This document shows, one piece after another, positions 23,442-34,424 of a stretch of 64,000 bases of DNA. Numbering within the stretch: the first letter of the stretch is position 1; each line of letters opens with the position of its first letter. The stretch covers positions 112,015,036 to 112,079,035 of the forward strand of contig CM043699.1 of NCBI GenBank assembly GCA_023935145.1. The letters run 5' to 3'. The notes beneath the pieces were generated by a model, which did no database searches, was not told the DNA's origin, and saw only the letters and a program-made list of their open reading frames with translations. Position numbers and translations under genes: made by a program. The stretch is from Bretschneidera sinensis (Eukaryota; Streptophyta; Magnoliopsida; Brassicales; Akaniaceae).

Positions 23442-23948
23442 CTACTTATGAAACAAAAAAATAAAACTTAAAACGATAACTCTCGACTTGGTGTCCACAA
23501 ATTCACTGGATCCCTTTCTCTTATGTGTCTCCAAGAACACCTCAATTGGAAGGATCGGGACCCATCTTCTTCTTCTACACATAGTAATGAATTTTGTCAG
23601 TGAAAATTCAAATAAATTATAACAGATAACCATATATATTTTATCGAAGAACGAAAACATCATACCAGTCTCCTTATGTTGCGGTATACTGATGGACCCC
23701 GTCAGATGGTGGACAATCTCACATTCCGCACGCCTGTTTGAAGATGATTTCTCAGAATGCTCTTGCCTACCAACCCCTGCATATTGTACCTCTATAATTT
23801 CTGTCAACATACCGTAGAAGTCACGTTCATATGCATCGTAACAACTACCTTTGACACATACGCCACTATTCACTGTCTTCTTAAATTTTCCATACGCTTG
23901 GGTGTGAAACTTAAATCCATTTACAATATAACTGCTATAACACCTCAC
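23442..23948 (-). pseudogene. Duplicated C-terminal (DUF4216-like) transposase segment, copy 1
   Basis: The segment reads YIVNGFKFHT, TVNSGVCVKGSCYDAYERDF and YGMLTEIIEVQYAG, the conserved block at the end of plant CACTA TNP2 proteins. It is a second copy of 24604-24395 created by a local tandem duplication. This copy lacks about 70 bases right after the block. After 23760 the frame runs on into unrelated sequence. Confidence 0.65.
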
Positions 23949-24870
23949 ATGTTTAAAGGGGCAAAGTCCTATTTCTCAAATCCTTTCATCTATGGTTTGG
24001 TCGGTTAAAACCTATTACAATAAAAAAATGTGCAAGAATATAAAAAACTCCTAAGAATATTAATTCAATGTACATGTTCACAATTAGAATGTATTATAAA
24101 AAAATCCTTACAAGGTCATGAAGACATGATGCGAAATTCTTTTCGCAAAGCTTCTCTATTTCAGCGTCACTAAGGAGTTAGTCACGCCTCAGCATGTCAT
24201 CATATTGTCTACATTTTAACAGATAACCATATATATTTTACCGAGGAACGAAAACATCATACCAGTCTCTCCTTATGTTGCGGTATACTGATGGACCGCA
24301 TCAGATGGTGGACAATCTCACCTTCCGCACGCCTATTTGAAGATGATTTCTCAGAATGCTCTTGCCAGGGCGGTTGAGACTTCTCAGAATCATACTAGTG
24401 ACATTTAAACAATACAATGGTATTACCAACCCCTGCATATTGTACCTCTATAATTTCTGTCAACATACCGTAGAAGTCACGTTCATATGCATCGTAACAA
24501 CTACCTTTGACATATACACCACTGTTCACTGTCTTCTTAAATTTTCCATACTCTTGGGTGTGAAACTTAAATCTATTTACAATATAACCGCTATAACACC
24601 TCACATGTTTAAAGGGGTCAAGTCCTATTTCTCGAATCCTTTCATCTATGGTTTGGTCGGTTAAAACCTATTACAATAAAAAAAAATGTGCAAGAATATA
24701 AAAAACTACTAAGAATATTAATTCAATGTACATGTTCACAATTAGAATGTATTATAAAAAAATCCTTACAAGGTCATGAAGACATGATGCGAAATTCTTT
24801 TCGCAAAGCTTCTCTATTTCAGTGTCACTAAGAAGGGGTTAGTCACACCTCAGCATGTCATCATATTGTA
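23621..24870. repeat. Direct tandem duplication of about 0.6 kb inside the CACTA element
   Basis: 23621-24210 and 24218-24870 align almost completely, both starting AACAGATAACCATATATATT and ending near CAGCATGTCATCATATTGT. The second copy has about 70 extra bases (near 24365-24425). Confidence 0.9.
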
Positions 24871-27563
24871 AACATTATTATGTGTTGAATTAACATATGC
24901 AATTATGGAAAGAAAACATTAGAAATAATGATTGAGCTAAATACTTACTCCATATATGGCCCGATCTCCACAAAATTCAATAAAGCATGTCTCTGCAGAT
25001 TTGATCTCACTCTCATCTAATACTTTACTCTTTAGACCACCAAAGGCACGACCGAGGTAACAGAAAATTGAAAGACGATCCTTTAGGCCCACAAGCCCCC
25101 ATCATCATTACGATGGACTCTATTCAACTTTGTTTGAACGCTGAGTTCAAAATATTGGGAGAAAAAATTGAAAAACTTCCTCTATAATGTAGGATTCAAC
25201 AATAGAACCTTCCATGCGTGCTTTATTACGAGCTTTTTTCTTTAAATTGTTCATGCACCTATTTTTCATATATAGTGATTACAAAAAAAAATTTTAATAG
25301 GAAGATAGAAAACACTTTATAAAATGGATAAAGATTGGAAAGATTGTTACCTCTCAAAGGGATAATCCACTGGTACTGCACAGGGCCACAAACTTTGGCT
25401 TCGCACGGTAAGTGGATCGGCAAATGCTCTATAGAATAAAAAATCATGGGGGAAATATCTTCTCCAGTTTGCATAAGGTCACCACTATGTTCTTCTCAAG
25501 CATATCCATATGGTAAACTCGAAGTTCGGTTGCGCATATCTCTAAAAAAGTGGCTGAGTTCTGTCAAAGCATCCTATATTGAGTCTGGCAAAAAGTCACG
25601 GAATGCCAACGGTATTAATCTCTCCATGAACACGTGGCAATCGTGACTCTTCATGCTGTGGAACTTGCACTCGTTTACTTTAACACATTGAGTTATGTTT
25701 GAGGCATATCCGTCCAAGAACTTCAACTTTGAAACCCATTTGCACACAACCTTTATCTGAGACTTGTCCAATGTGTAGGTCGCTTTAGGTATCTTCATTT
25801 TTCCATTCGCTTAAACCAACTCTAATTGTGGACGCTTACATAACTCCTTCATATCTTCTTGAGCGTTTGCATTGTCTTTTGTGGCCTTGGTATCCATAAT
25901 AGTGTTGAAGACGTTATCGAAAACATTTTTCCCAATATACATGAGGTCCAAATTATGGCGAACTAGATTTGTTAATCAGTAAGGCAATTCCCAAAAGATA
26001 CTTCTTTTCACCCAGTTGTACTCCTTCCCAAATCCAGGAATCACATGTATTAACCCACATCCAAAGGAGATTTGTTCGAAAGAGAAAACTCTCTTTCAAT
26101 TTTTCGCTAGACAGCTGATGCGGCGGGAAAGAGTACTCTGTTGTGTTCTTTTTGAAACTGTATTTTTGCTTTCCAAAAACACAATCAATTGGTAAGAATT
26201 GACGATAACAGTCAAACCAACAGTTTTGATGACCATGGGGCAGTCGGAATGACTTGGTACGCTCCATACAGTAAGGACAAGCCAATATCTGATGAGTACT
26301 CCAACCAAAATACATATCATACGCGGGAAAGTCACTAATCGTCCATAGAAGTGAGGCCTTCATATTGAAATTTTGTTTTATAGATGCATCGTAAGTAACA
26401 ACTCCATTTGTCCACAACATCTTCAACTCATCTACCATCAACCTCAATTAGACATCCAAATTTTTACCAAGGTGGCTTGGACTTGGAATGACTAAGGATA
26501 AGAAAAGAAACTACTCATTCATGCACATCCCAAGTGGTAAGTTGTACGGGGTGACAAATAACAACCAACAAGAGTAAGGAGCAGTCGAATGACCAAACAG
26601 TGTGAACTCGTCAGCCGAAAGTCCCAATGTAATATTCTGTGGTTCGACATCAAACGACGGGTGTTTATCATCAAATTGTTTCCACGCCTCACCATCAGCC
26701 GAGTAGATGACCATTTCTAGCTTACTACGTTTGCCCTCTTTGTGTCACCTATGTGTTGGGCAATGTTTCTGGACATATAAAGCCTTTGAAGCTTTGGTAT
26801 GACTGGAAGGTAACGCAAAACCTTGTATGAAATGTCTTTTTGCTCATTATTACCCACTTGTTTAGGTTGAAATCGACCATGGCTACACACGTCATAATTT
26901 TTCTTCTCTTTTCCTTCCTTGTAGTACAACATACAATCATTTGAGTATGCATGTATCTTCTTATACCCAAGTTCTAACCCCTTCACCATCTTCTTCGACT
27001 AGTAAACGTTTTCTGGAAACTTCTCGCTTTCCGGTAACATACTCTTGATTATTGACATTAACCGATCGTAATAGTTGACATGTTGAAATCAGATTGTCGA
27101 TAACTTAGTATGTTTTTTGCAACCCTCCCACAAAGGTTCATCAGAATCTCTCAACATATTATAGAACTTTGCAATATCGGGATTCAGCCCATCTTCCGCA
27201 TCCCAATTAAAATCTGGCCCAACAACATCCATTACCATGTCCCCAATCCAATTCATTTCTCCAAAACCTTCTTCCACACAGTCAAATGATTTCGTGGACG
27301 GTTCCCCAACCCAATTAGCTTCCCCAAAGAGAGATCAATTCTTGTAATAATTAACAAAACCCTTTCTGTATGTGTAGGGTAACCTCATCTCAAGTTAGGA
27401 ACTTGTTCTTACAAACTTTACAAGGACATTGAATACTTCCCTCGTGTACAAAACTTACATTCCTATAGGCAAAGTCAAGAAATTCTTGAACACCGCACTC
27501 AAATTCCCATGCTAGAACATTCTCCACAACCCGACGGTCCATCCAACTCCAGTCAGCTGACAT
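24395..27563 (-). pseudogene. CACTA TNP2-type transposase, degenerate
   Basis: TNP2 is the main CACTA transposase. The minus-strand start is ATG at 27563, giving MSADWSWMDRRVVE, then FLDFAYRNVSFVHEGSIQCP and CKVCKNK: the N-terminal transposase-associated zinc motif. Frame pieces follow in order. WDAEDGLNPDIAKFYNML lies near 27200. GYKKIHAYSNDCMLYYKEGK lies near 26970. The core block DGEAWKQFDDKHPSFDVEPQ and ITLGLSADEFTLFG lies at 26714-26511. LLWTISDFPAYDMYFGWSTH and ACPYCMERTKSFRLPHG lie at 26350-26230. CKFHSMKSHDCHVFMERLIP (near 25650) and an HLPIHL..CGPVQYQW block (DUF4218, about 25440) come next. The DUF4216 block is at 24604-24395. Stops at 27400, 27090 and later, and frameshifts, break it. 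The order and spacing match an ordinary CACTA transposase. Confidence 0.88.
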
Positions 27564-28139
27564 CGTTCCAGCGACTAAAACGATAAAAATTCAAAGTTAT
27601 TCCCATAATTTGCAACTAATGCATGTTTCTGCTTAATAAATATGTTCTTTCCATTCACTAATAGGTAGAGGTTCTTAACCCATTCAAGAATGCATGATCC
27701 ATATTGCAGTTAATTTTCTACACTTGTTTGTTTCAAATAAATTTCGCCAACATCTCCCCTTAGTTATCCAAGTGCACGACTAAAATTCAGAACTATCCGA
27801 AGGAGATAACCCCGAATTCAGTATGTACCCGGAGAACAGGGAAGAGATGCTACCGAAATTTACTCGAAACAAAACAAGCATAGAAAAACTAACTGTAATA
27901 TGGATCACGTATTCCTAAACTGTCCACACTGGACAATCCAAAGATTATTTGAACACAAAAACTCTCATCGCAAACATATCAATTGGTAAGCAACAAGAGC
28001 ATTTGTAACACTCAATAATCTTTAGACGGGTAATCTAAAGGTAAGACCTAAATTATAAGATTTAAAGTGTCAAAGAAACTTTTAGTGATTCAACCAATCC
28101 AATCCTACATACTAATATAGTAATATACTTGGTGTATCG
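27564..28139. other. CACTA 5' region, no gene seen
   Basis: Non-coding sequence upstream of the TNP2 start on the minus strand. No domain is recognised. Confidence 0.6.
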
Positions 28140-28310
28140 TTCTCTTTTGGATGATATCTAACTTACTAACACACTAACCTATAAACTAGCATACAAACTA
28201 ACATACTAATACACTAACCTACAAACTAGCATACAAACAAACTAACTGACATACTAACAAACTAACATAATTACTAAATAACATATTAACATACTAACAT
28301 ACAAACTAAC
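28140..28310. repeat. Low-complexity repeat of ACTAACATACAAACTA-type units
   Basis: Imperfect tandem 8-20-base units built from ACTAACATA and CAAACTA, part of the CACTA 5' region. Confidence 0.8.
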
Positions 28311-29404
28311 TAGCTCACCCACCCACACTCATACACAAACCTACCCCCAATGCATACACACACACTAATAAGGCAAGCATTTAAAATATGTATAAGTCAA
28401 TCTCATCACATCATACCGGAAGGCATATAATATATATCGGATAATTAGTATAGTAAAAATTAGATTAGCATTTCAATAGCTTATGACATAGCTAGTACAT
28501 TTAGTAAAATCAAGTGTTACACACATATCTAACTAGTTGAGGATGCAAGCTAAAGTTCAAGAGGCACTTGAAGGTAAAATTGAGAGTGATGAAACCTTGC
28601 AAGAAAATAAGATACAAACATTTTTTAATAACCAAAATTAATTCAAACCCCAATAATATCAAAATTGTATATATCAATCATTGTCAACATTTAATAGTTC
28701 AATTTAAATTTCACATACTATCAAACTAACGTACTAACAAAAAATATACCAAAACTATACTTTTCTTCTCTTTTTTACTTCTTTTACTTTTTTTTAGTTA
28801 CTGATAATCTAAGACTTGATGTGATTCAGAAATTTTATCGAGCACACTCAAGATCTACATGATAATAATTTTGCCTCCTTAATGAATATTTATATGATTA
28901 CAAATAAAATACTTAGCAATCTAAATACAAGGATGAATCAAATAACATATAGTGAGTAAGAAATCATACAAAGCGATTGCTTATACCACCCATTAATTCT
29001 TATCCATCGGTTTCTTACCACTATACCCTTTGTGGTCAAGCTATGGCTTAACCCCATTGATGAGCGCATAAGGCCCTTATGGTGGGTCCCTAAGAAGGCC
29101 ATTCATTGCAAGTTGTCTGCCTAGGCCACTCTTGGCATTGGCTTCACAATGGTCAAGAGCTCCTATGATCACATTGAAGGAGGTTTGCAAAATTGATTGG
29201 CCCTCCTCTTACACTTTTTTTATTTATCAAAAAAAATATATCTTATAACACCACACAAGGAAGAGAATGACTACAACAATCACCGAAAAAAAGTAATAAA
29301 AGTCGTCTTATATAAAATAGAGCTAAGAATGGTGGTTTTTTTTAAAAAAAAATAATTTTCGTGAAAATTAGTCATACAAACCTGCACAATAAGCGAACAG
29401 GTTA
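28311..29404. other. CACTA internal or nested repeat sequence, not identified
   Basis: No reading frame stands out. The block at 28980-29220 is less AT-rich (GGCTTAACCCCATTGATGAG, then GGTGGGTCCCTAAGAAGGCC) and ends in T- and A-runs, so it may be a nested retroposon. It could not be assigned. Confidence 0.45.
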
Positions 29405-29640
29405 ATGAGTGATGTATAAATTCTATCTTATGATTCATTCAACTCAACTCAATTTAGCCTCAATCCCAAACTTGATGGAGTTAGCCACATTAATCCTTTT
29501 CCTCCATTCTATCCTGTTTAGGGCTAAATTTCCTCGAATTTTTTTTGATAATAAGTCTTTTCACCATTTCAACCTAAGTTCCCCAACGCATCCATATATC
29601 TGAGTTATCTTATAGCTCATTCAAATACGTTTTCAGTAAT
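29405..29640 (-). pseudogene. RTE-type LINE 3' end fragment
   Basis: On the minus strand the piece reads like the extreme C-terminus of plant RTE LINE proteins: RGNLAL, WRKRINVANSIKFG, then LS. The nucleotide signature TCAATCCCAAACTTGATGGA belongs to the same widespread 3' terminal motif, also used as the tail of some plant SINEs. It is a short, badly decayed insert in the CACTA element. Confidence 0.5.
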
Positions 29641-31100
29641 TACATCATCAACAATAAGCTTAGCTTAAAAAATAATAAATAAAAAGCAACCGATTCTCTA
29701 CCATAGAAAGTGACAACTAATGCTAACAATCCTCATTAGATGCATATGCAGCCATATTTAACATGTGAACTCCCTATCAAATTATCCAAGGTCCCCAAAT
29801 GATTAAAGTTCAAGGCTGCATCTTGCAAACAAAAAAGAGAATTTTCATTGTCTAAACAGCATCTTACCCAGAAAGGCTTCATGTAGATTTCACATGATAC
29901 TTGAACTCTCCAAGAAAGATTTTTAAATCATTTTACTTGCTATCCATAACATGAAATCCAAAATTTATCGTCTTACATATTCTTAGGCAGTTAAGTGGAG
30001 CATTAGGTCACAATTAAACCAAGTTTGATATAAGCATGAAACAACTCAATTTTGTTATGAATAAAACATCATACAGCTATCATACACCAAAGTTTAATGG
30101 CATAGAAATCAGAAACAAAAAACTTAAAAAGAATGCCTACCAATGTACGTAATGAACACCAACGTAGAGGCAATGGCATAGAATGAGAGAACTAGTACAC
30201 TAGCTAAAGTTAAATTTGTAACCCCAACATATGCATCAAATTATCAAACAGGATCCAATTATATTGCCTGACTTATATTATAAACTGAAGACCCAATTGA
30301 CAATTTGAAATAAATACAAGGAAATACTAAGAAAACAGTATATAAAGTTTGAAAAATGAAGCTATGAATACTTACAGAGACGCAATAACAGGAGAAGTTG
30401 GTTTTAAAGCTTTCCCAGTATGCATTCAATCCTATTTTTAACAAAAAAGAACCAAAATTTACTGAATTCAACAGTCACAGTGACCAATATACAGAGTAAT
30501 TTCAAACCAATTTGTCGTTTTCTTTCAGACAAGATGATAGCATATAACAGTGAAAAAGCAGACAATATAAAATGAGGAAATAATTTCTCCAATTAGAACA
30601 CATCAAATTGCAAAAGCCCAATTTTTCTCACTAGTTTTCTCAGCAGGAAAATGAAATAGAAGATTAACAAAACAGATTTTTCTAATGCAAAATAAACTAC
30701 TCGAAACAGGATCTTCCGGTTCCTATACATTTATAACCAACAATTTTTTTTAAGGTTTTTAATGTTACGAAAGAGGAAAACATTTTAGACACCAAATGTA
30801 TTTTCTGTTTTCAAATATTGGAAACAAAGCAAAATCCAAATACTAAATTAAAAAGCAACCAAAGCTTTCACATATATATCATAATAAAAAAAAAGCAAAA
30901 GTAAATTAAATAAACATAAATAACAAAACAAGCTAGAGAGAGAATGAACTTAAAGTCGGGTAGAGAGAGACGCGACAAAATGGGTGGAGAGAGAAAATGA
31001 GGAAGAAGGAAAAAAGAGAAAACTGAAGGACAGATGAGAGAGGGAGAGGGAGAGGGAATGAAAACGGCAGGAAGGGAGATGAGAATGGGAGACTTACAAA
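29641..31100. other. CACTA 5' region, no gene seen
   Basis: AT-rich, with many short frames but no protein resemblance. A GA-rich stretch lies at 30930-31080. Confidence 0.55.
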
Positions 31101-31152
31101 GCTTCGCTATCGTCGATCCGCCAAGCCTCCGAGTCGCCGTCACCGTTTCCAT
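31101..31152 (-). other. Possible first exon at the CACTA 5' end
   Basis: Minus-strand ATG at 31152 gives METVTATRRLGGSTIAKL, followed by a GTAAGT donor, in GC-richer sequence about 480 bases inside the transposon end. It could be a leader exon of the element or a captured host exon. No downstream exon was identified. Confidence 0.3.
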
Positions 31153-31179
31153 CCAGGTCAGTAGAGAGAGAGGGAGTGA

Positions 31180-31600
31180 GAGTGCGAGAGTACTGAGAGT
31201 GAAGGTCGAGAGAATGAGAAATCTGATATTTAGGAATTGGGGGTTTATAATATATCAGCGATGGGAGTCGCTAGCTGCATCTCGCGAATTTAGTTCATTT
31301 TCCTTTTCTTTTATAATTTTCAACGATAACGTCAGCGATGGGATTTGTAATTACCTGCGATGGGACTCATATTAATATGTATTATTTTTAAAATATTTAA
31401 ACAAAATGTTGGATATATATTAATGATAGGATTATTAAATATCAACTATCGGCATCAAAGTATAAGCGAGGAGAAAAAATTATTAGCGAGAGGAAGTTCA
31501 TCGCTGATAATTTTTCAAAACATAAAACTACCAATTAATCAGTGACGGGTTGCCCAGTTAACCACTTTCAACGAGGGGAGTTTCTAGTTGCTAATATTCT
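31180..31600. repeat. CACTA subterminal repeats
   Basis: Short (A/T/C)GCGA(T/G)GGGA-like motifs recur in the last 400 bases before the terminus: AGCGATGGGAGTC near 31257, AGCGATGGGATTTG near 31334, GCGATGGGACTC near 31357, AACGAGGGGAG near 31570, and AGCGAGAGG near 31482. CACTA elements carry such motifs as transposase binding sites. Confidence 0.6.
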
Positions 31601-31614
31601 TATCCAAAAAAGAC

Positions 31615-31628
31615 TTTTTCTTGTAATG
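31615..31628. repeat. CACTA terminal inverted repeat (right end)
   Basis: TTTTTCTTGTAATG. The junction is confirmed because the following sequence is continuous with the paralog at 45913. Confidence 0.8.
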
Positions 31629-31843
31629 ATAACTCAATTATTTTTTAATATGATAAAAGATATCAAAATTTCAGGTTTTAGTTTCAAGTCATCGGAATGC
31701 CCCAATTTTATTTAATATTTCATCTAGTTCTTTGCTCATAACGGTGAAATTGATCTTTGTGCTATATATCTTTCATAGACCCAGACTACACAAGATTTTT
31801 TCACATGTGAGAGGGTGTATTAGACAATAAAAGAATATTTGGG
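31629..31843. other. Intergenic sequence, paralog of 45913-46300
   Basis: Upstream region of the former NAC gene copy. It aligns with 45913 onward. No gene seen. Confidence 0.7.
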
Positions 31844-32075
31844 CCAATAAGTGCTTGGTTCAGTGGTAATAGCGCGTCAACCTCGCTAGAAATGATTAGG
31901 ATCGAGTCTCCCCATAGGCGTTTGTTGGTGCTAAACCTACGCTTTCATTGCACAGAATGCGGAGTGGTCCTTAACTTTGGCCCCGACATAGGTCCAATGG
32001 GGACTACTTCATATTCACTTTGTGTTAGTATGTGAGGTAGCCTACCTACTTACTCATTTTTTTTACCAAAAAAAA
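31844..32075 (+). mobile_element. tRNA-derived SINE
   Basis: 232-bp insert. The 5' part resembles a tRNA gene. The A box is TTGGTTCAGTGG (31855-31866) and the B box GGATCGAGTCTCC (31899-31911), the internal RNA polymerase III promoter. The 3' end has a T run then an A run. It is flanked by AATATTTGGG (31834-31843 and 32076-32085). The paralog near 46291-46310 lacks the insert. It encodes no protein. Confidence 0.88.
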
Positions 32076-32558
32076 AATATTTGGGTTATTCCCACCTGTT
32101 TAAGCTTTTATGATAATTAGTAACAAATTTATTCTTAATACTAAGTATAAATCTTTTGTTGACTATGAAATTTTTCGGTGATTTTGTTTATAAAATTGAT
32201 TAATTTGGTTATAGGGGATTTGTTGGTGTTATTTTTAGTTAAATGATGTATTTTTTCATAGCATAATTCTTTCATTGAAAACCAAACAAAAAAGTAAAGT
32301 GAAGGGGATTTAATGTTCCTTTTTATTTTAAAATTTTCATAATTTTGCAAATATCCTATCCAAATACAACCTTAAGATTCTATCAAAAAGAATTTAATAA
32401 TAAATGTGAATTTCTTGATATCTATTTTATTTCTTAACGATTTATTAAATTTTCAAATTAACTGACGTGGCAATTCATAATTGGTCTAATTTATTAAAAA
32501 AGTCTAATTAAAAAGGATTAGAGTTAATTAGACTCTTCGCTTCTCCGAAAAGAAAAAG
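32076..32558. other. Intergenic sequence, paralog of 46300-46767 and 47526-47560
   Basis: Aligns with the region upstream of the intact NAC gene. The TTA at 32528-32530 is the empty site of the MITE found at 46768-47522. Confidence 0.7.
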
Positions 32559-33960
32559 ATTAGAAAGGCCTCAATAGAGGAAACCACGTTCCCAGGGCTG
32601 AACTTTGAAGATGGTTCTGAATAGAGAAAGCCAAGCTCTTTCCCTAGAGGAATGTGACCACCTTGAGCGCAGTATGAAAAAGATGAAGCAAGTGCATGGG
32701 GGATGGAAGCGATCTCATCCAAGACCCAGATCAGGTGATGGATGAGGATCTAGGGGAGGAGCCTTCTTTGTCGGTGGTACCAGCCTCTCTATAGGACAAG
32801 TGGAGGAGTAAGGCCAATCCAATAAAAAACGCTCATTCTGGGACACCCTTCTGAATTGAGATTTTGGTATTAATTCGAATGGCCCAGAGTCTGACGATGG
32901 AAAGGAGATGTTTGATGATTAGATGGAAGATAGTGGGGAGGGGATTTCCATAGTGCGGTTCACGAAAGATCATAGTGCGGTTCACGAAAGATCAAAAGAA
33001 GGAACAAAGACGGCCTTTCCGATGATCCCTCATCGTTAAGCTTCTGGGGAGGAATGTTGCGTATTCAACTCTGGTCTCTGAAGCCATTAATCTTTGGAAG
33101 CCTATGGATGACTACGAGGCAATTGATCTAGGACAAGGTTTTTTCCTCTTTAAGTTTACACTTTCTGAAGATGTGGATAATATTCTAATGGGGGTCCTTA
33201 CATTATCTTTAAGCACTACTTGATGGTACAACGTTGGTATCCTAACTTTCAACCTGCTACAACAGTTCTATCCAAGCTGCGTACAAGGATTTGTTTTACT
33301 TAGTTGCCAATAGAGTTATATGACGAAGATTCTGTCTGGATCGTAGCCCAAAAGGTTAGGAGATCACTTAAGACAGACAGAACCATGGCCCTCATGGCGA
33401 GGGGTCGGTATGCTCATATTGGAGTAGAACTTGATCTTGGAAAGCCGCTAGTATCCAAGATCAAGATTGGGTGAATTATACAACGGGTCAAGTATGAAAA
33501 AATCCATGTGATTTGCTTCCATTGTGGAATGGTAGGGCATAAGAAGGATGTGTGTTGCCTAAAGCATGGAGATAAAGAGTCGTCTGAGCAATAACAGAGC
33601 TCGAAGCCGACTGAGCAGCAACCAAAAAAGCTTGATAGTTCCCAGACTCAAGAGGCGCCGAGGACGCAGTTCAGAGACTGGATGTTGGTTTCGTGCAAAA
33701 GACAGCGATACACCATGGAGAGAAATCTAGGAAAGGATAGGCATCCCACTGAGTATGAAACTCACAACCAATATGGAGTCTTGAAGGAACGGGACACTAA
33801 GTCAAAACTGTTGAATCAGGTTGAATTTTAAAAAGAGTCTTTTGTTCACACTCAAATACCCATGATGGATCTGGTTCCTGTCAGCAAGCTGGCCTAGCCT
33901 ACTCGGCCCATGCAGTGTAAAACTACTAGAAAGTCTCTTTTACAAGCTTTGCAGGTCGCG
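32559..33960 (+). pseudogene. L1-type LINE ORF1 (DUF4283 plus CCHC knuckle), degenerate
   Basis: Plus-strand ORF1 of a second LINE family, distinct from the RRM type. Broken frames read LWKPMDDYEAIDLGQGFFLF, FKHYLMVQRWYPNFQPAT, DEDSVWIVAQKVRRSLKTDR and MALMARGRYAHIGVELDLGK, then YEKIHVICFHCGMVGHKKDVC, which contains a CX2CX4HX4C zinc knuckle at about 33515-33555. This is the standard arrangement in plant L1 ORF1. Many stops are present (for example after ICFT and after KIKIG). It ends shortly before ORF2. Confidence 0.85.
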
Positions 33961-34424
33961 GGTCTCAGTTAATGATGAACCTAACATGGAACCGCACAAA
34001 GCCTATTGCACTTTGCCTAGAGGGACCTACCCTTCTGCTGTTAAGGAGTCTTTCCTGCCTCAACCAGCACATGATTTCATGTCACATCACAGTCATTCCA
34101 ACTCTGCTGGATTGGTTGCAATCAAATCACACAGCCTCCCTTCAGAGGATAGTCAATATAAGCTTCCCTCCAAACCACCGGGCTCGGGTTTTGATGATCA
34201 AATTTCCTTTGTGGTCGCTGTCTTGAAGAAAGCACTAGGTAGTAGTACGGCACTGGAGGTGGGATGAAGAGATACTGAGACAATCACGGCTAATATTTCT
34301 AAAGCGATTAATGTGTGTGAGCCTAAGGTGGCCAGGGGTGTGGGGCAAGCAACGGGTCTGGGTGCTGATGATCACTGATTATCTGGTGAAGATGATAAAT
34401 TACCTTTTCTTTCTATCATTATTA

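Larger units (their letters stand above)
20058..31628 (-). mobile_element. Truncated CACTA (En/Spm-type) DNA transposon
   Basis: The right end at 31615-31628 reads TTTTTCTTGTAATG. This is the inverse of the typical CACTA terminus CACTACAAGAAAAA with one change. It is followed directly by ATAACTCAATT, which is continuous host sequence in the paralog at 45913. Inside on the minus strand are TNP2-type transposase remnants (27563-24395), a Ptta/En/Spm-like fragment and a tandem satellite. The left terminus is missing: at 20057/20058 transposon sequence abuts NAC exon 2. Relative to the other copy, about 1.6 kb of host DNA (44296-45912) is missing here, so the left end and flanking host DNA were deleted together. 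Confidence 0.82.

Noticed and set aside
31844..31915. Functional tRNA gene
   Set aside because: A and B boxes are present but no cloverleaf with an anticodon arm is convincing. The 3' extension, tail and target duplication fit a SINE.
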